DNA from: Micromonospora zamorensis
Lineage (GTDB): Bacteria; Actinomycetota; Actinomycetes; Mycobacteriales; Micromonosporaceae
Assembly (NCBI RefSeq): GCF_900090275.1
Contig: NZ_LT607755.1
Location: forward strand, 1,860,001-1,924,000
Direction of reading: 5' to 3'
DNA: 64,000 nucleotides
The translations under genes and the position numbers were made by a program. Every line of letters begins with the position of its first letter. The first letter of the stretch is position 1. Positions 55,942 through 64,000 of the stretch are shown in pieces. Under the pieces are notes generated by a model, which made no database searches, was not told the origin of the DNA, and worked only from the letters and a program-made list of their open reading frames with translations.

Positions 55942-56154
55942 CTAGCGCCCGGTGACCTCTTCGGCGGACCCGAAGAGGTCACCGGCACAGATGGAGGGCA
56001 GTGGCGCACCCAGGCGCTGTCGACCCGAGCTGCTCGCCAGCGCGATGACTTCCAGCGTCGACTCGTGGCCTGGGCGCGGGTCGGCCTCGTCGAACAAGCC
56101 GATGGTGAGGAACCGACGATCATGGAGTAGTGGTCGATGCCGTCCTACCGACAC
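55942..56154 (-). CDS. Possible short gene or gene end left of R3
   Basis: A 70-codon frame from GTG 56154 reads RPLLHDRRFLTIGLFDEADP, HESTLEVIALASS and ends DLFGSAEEVTGR. Composition and codon bias look genuine, but length is short and the frame stays open into R3, so it may be the C-terminal piece of a gene cut by the repeat. The 16-bp palindrome at 55949-55985 encodes its end. Confidence 0.35.
   Translation of the reverse strand: MSVGRHRPLLHDRRFLTIGLFDEADPRPGHESTLEVIALASSSGRQRLGAPLPSICAGDLFGSAEEVTGR
55949..55985. terminator. 16-bp perfect hairpin
   Basis: CCGGTGACCTCTTCGG (55949-55964) pairs perfectly with 55970-55985 around the loop CGGAC. It follows the protease gene by 140 bases and lies at the 3' end of the short minus-strand frame. 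No T run follows, so it may be a bidirectional GC-only terminator or a protein-binding palindrome. Confidence 0.5.
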
Positions 56155-56488
56155 GATCCCTTTGCCCGCGGTAGGCGGGTCGCGACGGGTAGGCGCACAT
56201 CGTTCTCTTGGTGACCGGACGTCCCGACGGTGGGGAGTGGGCGCGGTGGGACCCGCTGTCCTGGCGGCGTGCCCCCATTTACCCCCCGAAAACTCCCGCC
56301 TGAAATTGACAACTAGTGACAACAAGCGATCATCGCTGGATGGTCTCGGCGCAGCTCAGGCCCTATTTTGACAGTCAATGACAAGGTCGGGGGTGGCTAC
56401 GTTCGGTAACAAGGGGTTTTGACAAGCAATGACAAGTCCTGAACGAGGCTCGACAAGAGGTTCTTCTGGGTTCAAATCCTCTCGTTCC
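56145..56488 (+). repeat. R3: third copy of the module-boundary repeat
   Basis: Shares its left part with R2 (CACGATCCCTTTGCCCGCGG onward), and has three 18-mers (56306, 56368, 56419) and the terminal GAACGAG...CTCGTTC segment with inner GGGTTCAAATCC. It ends exactly where a truncated minus-strand nuclease-like gene begins to make sense, so recombination at the R3 end probably removed the rest of that gene. Distance from the R2 end is 6,159 bp. Confidence 0.75.
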
Positions 56489-56751
56489 CATGTGGCCGCC
56501 GTCGTCCGTGCGCTTGAGATCGATGACCATGAGATGACCGGCCTTGTCTACGGCGAGCAGGTCGACCCGGCGCGGGGAGTCCTCCCAGTTGCCGAACTCC
56601 TTGGCCACGACCAGAGGATCGGGAGTGAGCACGGCGATGTCGTTCCCGGAGGAGTCGTTGCAGGTCCTTGCGCTCGTAGAGCCCGAGGGTGGCGAACCGG
56701 GCCGCGTCGTGGCCGCCGCAGGTGTGCGTCGTTGATCTCGCGCAGTGGCAT
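56489..56751 (-). pseudogene. NucS/DUF91-like nuclease gene, truncated and frameshifted
   Basis: From ATG 56751 the minus strand reads MPLREINDAHL, shifts frame to ARFATLGLYERKDLQRLLR, and shifts again to LTPDPLVVAKEFGNWEDSPR and RVDLLAVDKAGHLMVIDLKR, which has the D...(D/E)xK pattern of this nuclease type. The frame is cut right after TDDGGHM, at the edge of R3. The family usually continues for more than 100 further residues, so most of the gene is gone. Confidence 0.6.
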
Positions 56752-56793
56752 GCCACCTCCTCGCCGCTTCGCCTCACCGAGAATGGTGCACCG

Positions 56794-57769
56794 CTAGGGA
56801 GTGATGAGCGGGGCCAGGCCACCGGCTTCGGCTATCGCCTTTCGAAGGCGGGTCTGAGCATCGATGAACCAGGTTATGTACTCGGGCCAGTCGTCTCCGT
56901 TGCCGATGTCACCCTTGCGGTACTCCGCGATGCGGCAACCCTTCCTGGCCTGTAGTGGTTCGTACGACAGGGTGTTTCCGAAGGTCGGCTCCAGCTTGGC
57001 GCGGGCGGCGGCGAAATGCGCGTCGTTGACCGCGGGGTCGGGGTCCTGAAAGTAAATTTCGCTCGACAGGCCCGATCGGCCGAACGTGCACGTGTACGGC
57101 ATGCCGTTCATACCGGCGGGCAGGGACTGCCAGTTCTGCGGCGAGCCCTTGGTCGACGTCGTCCACCCGAGCTTGCGGTCATGGACCGTCTCCAGGAATC
57201 TCGTCCAGAACTCCTGGTAGGCCAATGCTCGGTCGCTTGCCGCGGTGTCGCCCTTGGCGATCGCCTTGACCTTCTTGCCCCAGTCGTTCGGCTGCACGAC
57301 CAGGCGCATGAGGGGCGCCGGCGCCGACTCGCCGATGCGTACCGCACTGATCTCAATGCCGAAGAACCGCGTGTTCTTGTCCGTACGGGTGTTGAGCCAG
57401 TCCAACGCGGCCCGATGCTCGTCGCGAAACTCGGTCGCGATCCACACCACGTTGACCGGATCCGTCCCACCGGCGTAGGTCAGCAACTGACCCAGGTGGC
57501 CGTGGTCTGTCCTCGTCAGCTGGTTTTCGATGATTACTGTCTCGTTCGTCGCCTCATCGACGCCGATCAGGTCCAACGAGAATCCGCCCACCGGGTGGTT
57601 CCGCTGACGACAGCGCCAAGTCCATGCCGAGCAGCTCGCCGAGCACGTCCGCGTTCGCCAGCAACCACGGCGTGAAGGTGTGCGCCTCGTGCTTCCAGAC
57701 TTGCCGCGCGTCGAGTAGTTCGAGCTTGCCGAGCGTGGGCAGTCCTTCGCCGGCATCCACAGAGGTCAT
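56794..57769 (-). pseudogene. DUF4268 protein with nuclease-like N-terminus, one frameshift
   Basis: The first part from ATG 57769 reads LPTLGKLELLDARQVWKHEA and ELLGMDLALSS. After a one-base shift near 57600 the second frame carries NHPVGGFSLDLIGVDEATNE, TVIIENQLTRTDHGHLGQLL and the DUF4268 C-terminus (YQEFWTRFLETVHDRKLGW, ending in LRKAIAEAGG). The D...ENQ motif resembles a PD-(D/E)XK nuclease. Everything besides the shift looks intact (about 325 residues), so a sequence error is possible. Family members are common in defence and mobile regions, without proven function. Confidence 0.7.
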
Positions 57770-57845
57770 ATCGCCGACCGTATCGGTCTGAGGCGGGGCC
57801 TGACGCCCATGACCACATATTGGTGCTGGCGTCGCAGGTCAACCG

Positions 57846-58526
57846 TCACGAGGCCGCTGAAGCCCCTCGGTCCGGCATCCAGGCGAGGATGTCCAGCAGG
57901 CGTACGTCCGACAGGCGATCCGCTGCCTCGGCGACCAGTGGATCGTCGTGGTCGCGTGCGGCGCCCCGCAACAACGCGAGGCCCTCGGTGGCCCGCAGCA
58001 GATCCGTGCGGTATGCCGCCCAGTAGGCCCGCCGCGGTGGTGCGTGCCGGCTGCCTGCCTGCTGCAGTTCACGTGCCGCGACCTCGGCGGCCCGCCGGTA
58101 CCGCCGCAGCAGCGCGCTGTCGAGGATGAGGAACAGGCCAGGCCGCACCAGGTGTAAGGCCTTGCTCACCTTCGCGTGCCCGAGCCCTTGCGGACGATCC
58201 TGGAAAAAGTGCTGGTACAACCGGCGCGCACAGTCGTAGTGGCCGTCGTCGAGCATTGGGTCGGCGTCGCGGAGGTGGGCGTCGAGCGGGACATCGTCCC
58301 AGGGCGCGGTTTCGCTCAACCGGAGCAGGTGGCGCTCCTGCTCTCGACTAATTCTGCTGCCCATGTACGGTGCGCGAGTTACCTTGATGAGCTTCGGCGT
58401 CAGCACGGGGTGCGTGCCGGCCAGCCAGTCGTAGGCGCGGACCGTGCGGGCATGCCCCTTGCAGTAGTCGACGAAGACACCAAGCGGGTCGTTCACAGGT
58501 CGACCGGCGACCTCGATCGGGGCCAC
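57846..58526 (-). CDS. DUF6308 family protein
   Basis: About 226 residues from GTG 58526; the frame is open to 58760, but the upstream part is low-complexity. Recognisable segments are TRAPYMGSRISREQERHLLR, SETAPWDDVPLDAHLRDADP, LGHAKVSKALHLVRPGLFLI and LDSALLRRYR, as in DUF6308 proteins. The family has no known activity. It is divergent from the HNH gene. Confidence 0.7.
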   Translation of the reverse strand: MAPIEVAGRPVNDPLGVFVDYCKGHARTVRAYDWLAGTHPVLTPKLIKVTRAPYMGSRISREQERHLLRLSETAPWDDVPLDAHLRDADPMLDDGHYDCARRLYQHFFQDRPQGLGHAKVSKALHLVRPGLFLILDSALLRRYRRAAEVAARELQQAGSRHAPPRRAYWAAYRTDLLRATEGLALLRGAARDHDDPLVAEAADRLSDVRLLDILAWMPDRGASAAS

Positions 58527-58814
58527 TGTGGCACCTGCTTCCTGATCACTCGGCGGAGTCTCCGCCAGTTCCCAGCCTGCTTCCGTCCAACAACCGTGAC
58601 AACCTCCCGGGCGGCCACCGAGAGGAGCGCTCGGGTGACGACAGCCACCCGAGCGGGTCGTTCCGCGTCGGCTGTTGGTCCCGTTCTGACCCCCGGCTTT
58701 CTCCGGTGGCAGCGTGCTTGTCAGCGCATTTACTAGCATCACCATTCCTTCATCGCCCACTTGGGGGCGCTCGGGTCGTCGGCCTCAGGCCGGGACGAGG
58801 AGTCGGCGAAGCAT

Positions 58815-60170
58815 ATGGTGGCCAACGGCAAAAACCAGTTCGAGCGGCTCAGCGAGAGCGCGTACTACTCCGCCGTGGTCGAGGCGAACCGGGCGTACCT
58901 GGACGTCGCGGTGCCCAACCCGGCCGGCACGGAGCGGGAGTACTGGACCCTTTCCTGCCTGCCGAACACCAAGAGCAGCCCGCGTCGGCTGTCCGCGGTG
59001 TGCATGCGAACGATGGAGACCTTTGTTCTGCACCAACCGCTCGATCCGGAGAACCAGGACGTAGCCGAGGGGTTCGTCGTCGTCCGGCAGTCCGTGCTCC
59101 GTCGGCACTGGCCGACCGGCCGAGCCCTGGCCCGGGAGTTTCCGGGCCTCACCGAGGAGCGGTCGGACTACCGGGACGCGGGACCGGACCAGGCTCGGGT
59201 GTGTGGTCCGTACGACCAGCTGGTTGCGGCGCTCGCCGACGAGCGCTTCGCTGCCGCAGTCCGGCACCTGACCTCCGCCCTCCTCACCGCGCGGACTATG
59301 CAGGGCGCCGGGCACAGCCACCGGCTTGTCGACGAGGTGCTGGACCGCGCGCGCCCCGACACCGAGTGGATCTATCCGGTAAACGACCGGACCGAGATGT
59401 GGGGCTACCACCAGGACGTGCCGGAGATGTTTGGGAGCCTGCCAGCCGACGGCGCATACGACGACTGGCACCTCTCCTCCTGCTTCCATCAGATCCGGGC
59501 CGGGGACCTTATCTGGGTCTACGCCAGCACCCCGCACCGGCGGGTCGTGGCCGCTGGGACCGCCTGGGCTGACCCGTACCTCCGCGCCGACGGCGACGGT
59601 TCGGAGTGGCGGCTGGAGATTCGCTGGGAGGTGCCGCTCACCCGTTTCCTACTCAGACGCGGCGTGGCGGGGACAGACGTATTGGAGAAGGTCGTGCAGG
59701 GCGTTCGCGCCGTGCAGCCGGTAGAGGCGGACCGCCTGGCCAAGATCCTGGACGAGGCCCGGGCGCCCGAACCCGAGGGACTGCCAGAGGGCCGCCGTCG
59801 GCGGCTGGCGCAGGTGACGGCCCGACAGGGACAGGCCGACTTCCGTCGCCAACTCATCGAGGCGTACCAGGGCCGCTGTGCGATCAGCGGTTGCGGCGTG
59901 GAGGCGGCGCTACAGGCCGCGCACATCGAGCCGTACGACGGGCCGGCCACCAACCGGGTATCCAATGGCCTTCTACTCCGAGCGGACCTACACAACCTCT
60001 TCGACCAAGGGTTGCTCTGGATCGACGACTCGTACCGGGTCCAGGTTGCGGAAGGGCTCGACCACTACGGCGAGTTCGCCGGGGTTGAACTCCCGCCGAC
60101 GGCGGATCCCACGCACCGGCCGGACCAGCGGGCGTTGGCAGCGCACCGCCGCGACCACGGCGTAGATTGA
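58815..60170 (+). CDS. HNH endonuclease with EVE/PUA-like middle domain
   Basis: A 451-residue protein from ATG 58815. The N-terminal 210 residues are uncharacterised. The middle (about 225-275: HQIRAGDLIWVYASTPHRRV, VAAGTAWADPY) has the look of an EVE/PUA-like domain that reads modified bases. The C-terminal HNH domain has YQGRCAISGCGVEAALQAAH, IEPYDGPATNRVSNGLLLRA and DLHNLFDQGLL, with His, Asn and His in place. Combination of a base-reading and a cutting domain suggests type IV-like restriction. This is inference; no partner gene is needed for such enzymes. Confidence 0.8.
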   Translation: MVANGKNQFERLSESAYYSAVVEANRAYLDVAVPNPAGTEREYWTLSCLPNTKSSPRRLSAVCMRTMETFVLHQPLDPENQDVAEGFVVVRQSVLRRHWPTGRALAREFPGLTEERSDYRDAGPDQARVCGPYDQLVAALADERFAAAVRHLTSALLTARTMQGAGHSHRLVDEVLDRARPDTEWIYPVNDRTEMWGYHQDVPEMFGSLPADGAYDDWHLSSCFHQIRAGDLIWVYASTPHRRVVAAGTAWADPYLRADGDGSEWRLEIRWEVPLTRFLLRRGVAGTDVLEKVVQGVRAVQPVEADRLAKILDEARAPEPEGLPEGRRRRLAQVTARQGQADFRRQLIEAYQGRCAISGCGVEAALQAAHIEPYDGPATNRVSNGLLLRADLHNLFDQGLLWIDDSYRVQVAEGLDHYGEFAGVELPPTADPTHRPDQRALAAHRRDHGVD

Positions 60171-60654
60171 CGATTCCGCAGCCGACCGACACCCGGACGG
60201 TGCGGTCGACCGCGGCGGTACTTACGAGGGCACGCACAGGGAGCCTCCTGATCAGGGCCTGGGCAGGAATCCTCGGCAGGCATTCCAGCCGGCCTCAGGT
60301 GCTGTGCGCCTCCTCAAAGCGGAGAGCCACGAGACCACCGGCGCAGTGCGGTGACTACAGTGCGCGGCCCAGGGCACACGTCTTCGCCCGCCTCGCCGGT
60401 CACGGCCTGGTGCTGATGCCGCATTGGCCGTACGCCTTCGAGCGCTCCGACGCCGCGTCCGACGCCGTAGTGGTGACGAACTGGCAGGCGGACGCCCCGG
60501 CGAAGGCGCTCGTCGACCCGTCGACCGGGCCAGGCCTGGGGCCATGTGTCGACGGGGCCACCGCGCGACGAGGACTGATGGCGCCTGTCACCAGCCGACA
60601 CGATCTACGGTCTACCCGCCACTGGGGACAGTGACACGGAGGTGCGCCAATCAA
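60171..60654. other. Intergenic region without recognised gene
   Basis: No convincing gene. It ends at the IS30-type remnant. Confidence 0.4.
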
Positions 60655-61050
60655 ACCGGGATGTGGATACCTGCGGCTGGTGCACCTGCCCGTCGACCGC
60701 ACCGCCGAAGCCGTCCGCGACGCGCCCCTCGCCGTACTGGCGGGACTTCCCGAGGCCGAGCGCCTCACACTGACCTGGGACCAGGGCGCGGAGATGGCCC
60801 ATCAACAGCAGGTTGCACCGTTGCTGCGTGACGGGGTGCTCTTCGCCCATCCCGGCCGGCCGTCGCAGCGCGGCACGAACGAGATCACCAACGGTCCGCT
60901 GCGCCAGTACTTCCCCAACCGCAGGGACCTGTCGCAGCACACCGCCGCCGATCTCCGCACCGTCGAGCAACGCCTCAACGACCGGCCTCGCAAGACGCTA
61001 GGCTGGCGCACCCGGCCGACGTCTTCCACGCCGCTCTGGCACCCTGACGA
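60655..61050 (+). pseudogene. IS30-family transposase C-terminal remnant
   Basis: The frame reads PAGLPEAERLTLTWDQGAEM-like sequence (LTLTWDQGAEMAHQQQVAPL), then PGRPSQRGTNEITNGPLRQY and FPNRRDLSQHTAADL, then RPRKTLGW, all IS30 hallmarks (WDxGxEMA, ExxNGxxRxyfpK region). The last ten codons are frameshifted. The N-terminal two-thirds of the gene are missing. Confidence 0.85.
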
Positions 61051-61269
61051 CCGTCACCGTTGCGACGACCGCTCGAATCCGACCTCCCAGATTGGTCGGT
61101 TCACGGGCCCCTGGAGGTGGTCCCTGGCGTGCAGTCGGCGTTGGACCGAGACGTTCGACTCGTCCGCGGTGCCCGCCAATCGGCTGCTTGCTCTGGTCGA
61201 CGCCGCATTTGCCACACTCGACTCGTGAGGCTTCGTAGAGTTCGGCTGGCCGATGCGAGACCTACGTGA

Positions 61270-61422
61270 CGTGCTGGCCGATTTGAAGGACACGGACGGG
61301 TCGTCAGGCTCAGTTTCCTTTGTGATGACCTGGCAGCGGCAGACGGAACACCGTCCGCCGGCCCTGGCCCAGAGGATTTTCCTCGTCCGATCAGAGACGC
61401 CCCGCATCGGACGGTACGCCAT
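61270..61422 (-). pseudogene. HNH endonuclease N-terminal fragment
   Basis: From ATG 61422 the frame reads MRGVSDRTRKILWARAGGRC and SVCRCQVI, the start of a common actinomycete HNH protein with the first zinc cysteines, then DDPSVSF before losing sense. The HNH residues proper are missing. Likely truncated by the neighbouring insertion. Confidence 0.55.
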
Positions 61423-61572
61423 CACACCGACTCGTCGGCATCCTCGACGCCACACGAGCCGACCTTCCACCCGCGACAGACGCAGCACTCCACGCTGCCC
61501 TGTGTTTGGGCCTTGGTTGTCGCCGCCCAACACTGCGTGAGAACGTGGCCCTTCAGGCAGATGCGGAGAACC

Positions 61573-62880
61573 ATGGCAGAGCATCGAGTGCGGGGCGCGC
61601 GTCCCTGGGTATGGGGAGTTGGCGGCCTCGTGGGCGGGCTCCTGCTCGCGTTCGCGCTTGTGGTGGGTCCGTGGCTACTCACCCGATACCCTCATCAGGG
61701 ACTGACAGCCGAGCAGAAGTTCAAGGCCAGGAACGACGTACGGACAACGCTTGTGCAGGCCCTGGCCGGACTTGCCGTGGCTGGCGGTCTCGTTGTCACC
61801 TACAGCACCTATCGCCAGAACCAGCGTGATCAAGCGGACCGGCGGATCGAGCAAGACCGATCACATCGGCTCATCGAGGTTAGGCATGTCAACGACCTCT
61901 ACATGAAAGCGGTCGAGCAGCTCGGTCATGCCCAAGCGCCGGTTCGGCTCGGTGCCCTGTACTCCTTGGCGCAGCTCGCTCAGGCAAACCTGGGACAGCG
62001 GCAGACCGTGGTCGACGTGTTGTGCGCCTACTTGCGCATGCCCTACTCACTCGCGGATTCAGCTACGCCGGCCGCAAAGGAGGAGCACGCGCAGCAGCTC
62101 CAAGTGCGTCTGACTGCTCAACGTCTCCTCGCTGGCCACCTCTGTCTCCCCCGCGATGTGTCGGCTGCGGACGCCGGGCGCGCGCAGCAACGGGTTGCGT
62201 CCGAGGACGACGTCTTCTGGCCTGGCATCAGTCTGGACTTGACCGGTGCATCTCTCGTCGACTTTGAGTTCGCCGGGTTGTCGGTCCTCGGGGCAGTCTT
62301 CGACCGGGCAAAATTTGCAGCCTCCACGATCTTCACTGGCGCTACCTTCTTCGGCTTCGCCGGGTTCCGCGGCGCAAGCTTCGACGAGGAGGCCGTGTTC
62401 GACAAAGCGACCTTCGCCGGCCACACCGACTTTCGTGGGGCGACCTTCGTGGAAGCTGGCTTCGTCAGTGCAGCCTTCCATGACGGTGTCTGGTTCGACG
62501 AAGCAGTTTTTAAGGTCGACGTCAACTTGGCCTACAGCCGTTACGGCGGCTATGCCGTGTTCAGCAAGGTCACCTTCAACGGCGGCGCCTGGTTTGACAT
62601 GGCACGCTTCATCGATAGCGCCACGTTTGAAGAGGCTACCTTTAGCGGTGGAGTCTCATTCCAATCTGATACGCCCCTGGATGCCATGTTCAATGGCGCG
62701 CGCGTACTGCCGCCGAGCGACGAGTACCTCGAAAGCGGCCGCGATGCCGACCGGGAATGGCCACCTGGATGGACCGTGCAGCCGGATGAAGACGACCCTA
62801 ACCGCGGTACGTTGGTTCGCCTGCAGCCCAAGAATCCCTCCGAGGTGATGCCACCATCCTCCCGGCCGAATGCTGACTGA
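61573..62880 (+). CDS. Pentapeptide-repeat membrane protein
   Basis: A 435-residue protein from ATG 61573 (GGAG just upstream). Two membrane helices (VWGVGGLVGGLLLAFALVVG and ALAGLAVAGGLVVTYSTY) precede a cytosolic helical linker (RHVNDLYMKAVEQLGHAQAP, VRLGALYSLAQL) that is standard in this actinomycete family. Residues about 215-370 are pentapeptide-type repeats of the form AxFxx (AVFDRAKFAASTIFTGATFF, AVFDKATFAGHTDFRGATFV), which form a right-handed beta helix. No enzymatic motif. Function of the family is unknown, though it is often found in variable regions. Confidence 0.85.
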   Translation: MAEHRVRGARPWVWGVGGLVGGLLLAFALVVGPWLLTRYPHQGLTAEQKFKARNDVRTTLVQALAGLAVAGGLVVTYSTYRQNQRDQADRRIEQDRSHRLIEVRHVNDLYMKAVEQLGHAQAPVRLGALYSLAQLAQANLGQRQTVVDVLCAYLRMPYSLADSATPAAKEEHAQQLQVRLTAQRLLAGHLCLPRDVSAADAGRAQQRVASEDDVFWPGISLDLTGASLVDFEFAGLSVLGAVFDRAKFAASTIFTGATFFGFAGFRGASFDEEAVFDKATFAGHTDFRGATFVEAGFVSAAFHDGVWFDEAVFKVDVNLAYSRYGGYAVFSKVTFNGGAWFDMARFIDSATFEEATFSGGVSFQSDTPLDAMFNGARVLPPSDEYLESGRDADREWPPGWTVQPDEDDPNRGTLVRLQPKNPSEVMPPSSRPNAD

Positions 62881-63009
62881 AGAAGCTGGCCATTTCGTCA
62901 CGCCGCATCAGACCCCTGGGCTGATTGTCGACGCGAGGAGACCTTGAGCGGCCCCCGCTTTCATCGAGCTTCTTGATCAGGGTCTGATGGCCGTGGGGAG
63001 GAAGTCGTC

Positions 63010-63315
63010 CGTGGCAGCAACGAAGAAGTACCCGACGAGCTGCGTCAGCGCGCGGTGCGTTTGTACCGAGTCGGACCCAAAGCCCGTCATCCGGCGGCCG
63101 AGCAACTCGGCGTGCATCACGAGGCGTTGCGGAACTGGATCCGGCAGGCCGAGGCCGACGCAGGCGAGCGCATCGATCGGCCCACCAGCGAGATGGTCGA
63201 GGAGAACCGGCGGCTGCGTCGCGAGGTGGCGGAGCTGCGGCGGCCGAACGAGATCCTGAAAGCGGCGAGTGCGTATTTCGCGGCGGAGCTTGGCCCGACC
63301 CGGCGACGGTCATGA
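63010..63315 (+). pseudogene. IS3-family orfA (HTH protein), one base lost near 63037
   Basis: The start reads VAATKKYP and, after one missing base, continues as ELRQRAVRLYRVGPKARHPA, HEALRNWIRQAEADAGERID and the coiled-coil EENRRLRREVAELRRPNEIL, ending KAASAYFAAELG. This is the complete Transposase_8-type HTH plus leucine zipper. The stop overlaps the start of orfB, as usual for the family. Confidence 0.8.
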
Positions 63316-64000
63316 CGTTCATTTTTGAACACCGTGACCAGTTCGCGGTCGTGCTCCTGCTACGGGTCCTGAACATCGGCGCCTCGACTTACTACGCGTG
63401 GGTCCGGCAGGTCGAGCAGCCCTGCGACCGCGACGTGGTCGACCTGGGGCTGATGTCCAACATCCACGAGATCTGGGAGGCGTCTGGGCGCACCTACGGC
63501 GCGGACCGGGTGCACCGGCAGTTGCGCCGTGACGGAATTCGCGTGGGCCGCAAGCGGGTCGAGCGGCTGATGGCTGCCCAGGGCTGGCAGGGCGCGTTCC
63601 TGCGTCGAGGCTGGCGCGGCGGCTCCACGAGGCAGGACCCACGGGCGACGCCGGCGCCGGATCTGGTCAACCGGCAGTTCACCGCGCCCGGGTCGAACCG
63701 GCTCTGGGTCGCCGATGCCACCCCGCATCCCCTGCGGCGAGGGCGTGTTCTGGCTGGCCGCGGTCCGTGATGCGTTCTCCCCGCCGGATCGTCGGCTGGA
63801 AGACCTCCGACCGCTGCGACACCGACCTGATCCTCGCCGCCCTCGAATACGGCATCTGGTCCCGCGACGTCCGCGACGGCCAGCTGATCCGCCACTCGGG
63901 CCGCGGGTCGAACTACACGTCTTTTCGCTTCGCGGAACGCTTACAGGACAACGGAATCCTGCCCTCAATGGGCTCCATGGGTGACTCATTCGACAACGCG
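63312..64000 (+). pseudogene. IS3-family orfB transposase, frameshifted, 3' end outside window
   Basis: ATG 63312 begins MTFIFEHRDQFAVVLLLRVL; the HTH_21 domain follows (EASGRTYGADRVHRQLRRDG). The rve domain starts RLWVADAT, then a frameshift near 63720 moves to VFWLAAVRDAFS and another near 63780 to GWKTSDRCDTDLILAALEYG, RHSGRGSNYTSFRFAERLQD and NGILPSMGSMGDSFDNA at the window edge. The usual HSDRGSQY is HSGRGSNY here, with the catalytic D replaced by G, so it is inactive. Confidence 0.8.

Larger units (their letters stand above)
62950..64000 (+). mobile_element. IS3-family element, runs off the window
   Basis: Contains a frameshifted orfA and a broken orfB in the usual order. The left end lies somewhere in 62930-63010; a terminal repeat could not be fixed since the right end is outside the window. 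Confidence 0.7.

Overview
The window is high-GC actinomycete DNA. GTG and TTG starts are common, and the codon use and gene families (der next to tRNA-Pro, GT-C glycosyltransferase, streptogrisin-like protease) point to Micromonosporaceae such as Micromonospora or Salinispora. This is inference from style and gene content, since no taxonomic marker is present.

Layout. (1) 1-2000 is core genome: the end of cytidylate kinase, der, a terminator and an intact tRNA-Pro(GGG). (2) 1951-17704 is an integrated element in the 3' end of that tRNA. A 44-bp perfect repeat of the tRNA 3' end marks both edges, and a tyrosine integrase and an excisionase-like gene lie at the left edge. Cargo includes a GT-C glycosyltransferase, a CDP-alcohol phosphatidyltransferase broken by an IS, a NACHT ATPase with a small membrane partner, an MFS transporter, an acetyltransferase, an integrase/XRE/integrase-like trio, and a MobC-like gene downstream of a nested hairpin that could be oriT. 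(3) 17.7-39.1 kb is accreted, defence-rich DNA: an IS5-type insertion, a McrBC type IV restriction pair, a small hydrophobic protein plus NB-ARC/WD40 protein, a frameshifted CoiA-like nuclease, a very large Avs-like STAND NTPase with an N-terminal nuclease, and a GTPase with a small coupled partner.

(4) Three homologous repeats of about 250-350 bp (R1 39220-39472, R2 49982-50329, R3 56145-56488) cut the rest into modules. Each carries three copies of an 18-mer TTGACAANCARTGACAAG and ends in a segment whose 7-bp outer arms and inner TTCRAAT-like loop resemble part of a tRNA. The R1-R2 module carries a PD-(D/E)XK-like gene, an Mrr enzyme, a large protein with an HsdS-like region, an AbiEii-type nucleotidyltransferase and a RelA/SpoT-domain protein. 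The R2-R3 module carries mostly exported proteins, including a ceramidase-like hydrolase and a trypsin-like protease. (5) 56.5-64 kb continues with nuclease-like genes, several broken, a pentapeptide-repeat membrane protein and IS30/IS3 remnants.

Most notable are two unrelated STAND ATPases (NACHT at 8566-10827 and NB-ARC/WD40 at 24903-28583). Each overlaps, by the stop/start codons, a small upstream hydrophobic or membrane protein. In both pairs a short beta-prone motif at the C-terminus of the small protein is repeated at the N-terminus of the ATPase. This is the arrangement expected of amyloid-type (BASS-like) signalling from a sensor to an effector. The three R repeats are the second most notable feature. 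Many other genes here are truncated or frameshifted, as expected for a region of repeated insertion.
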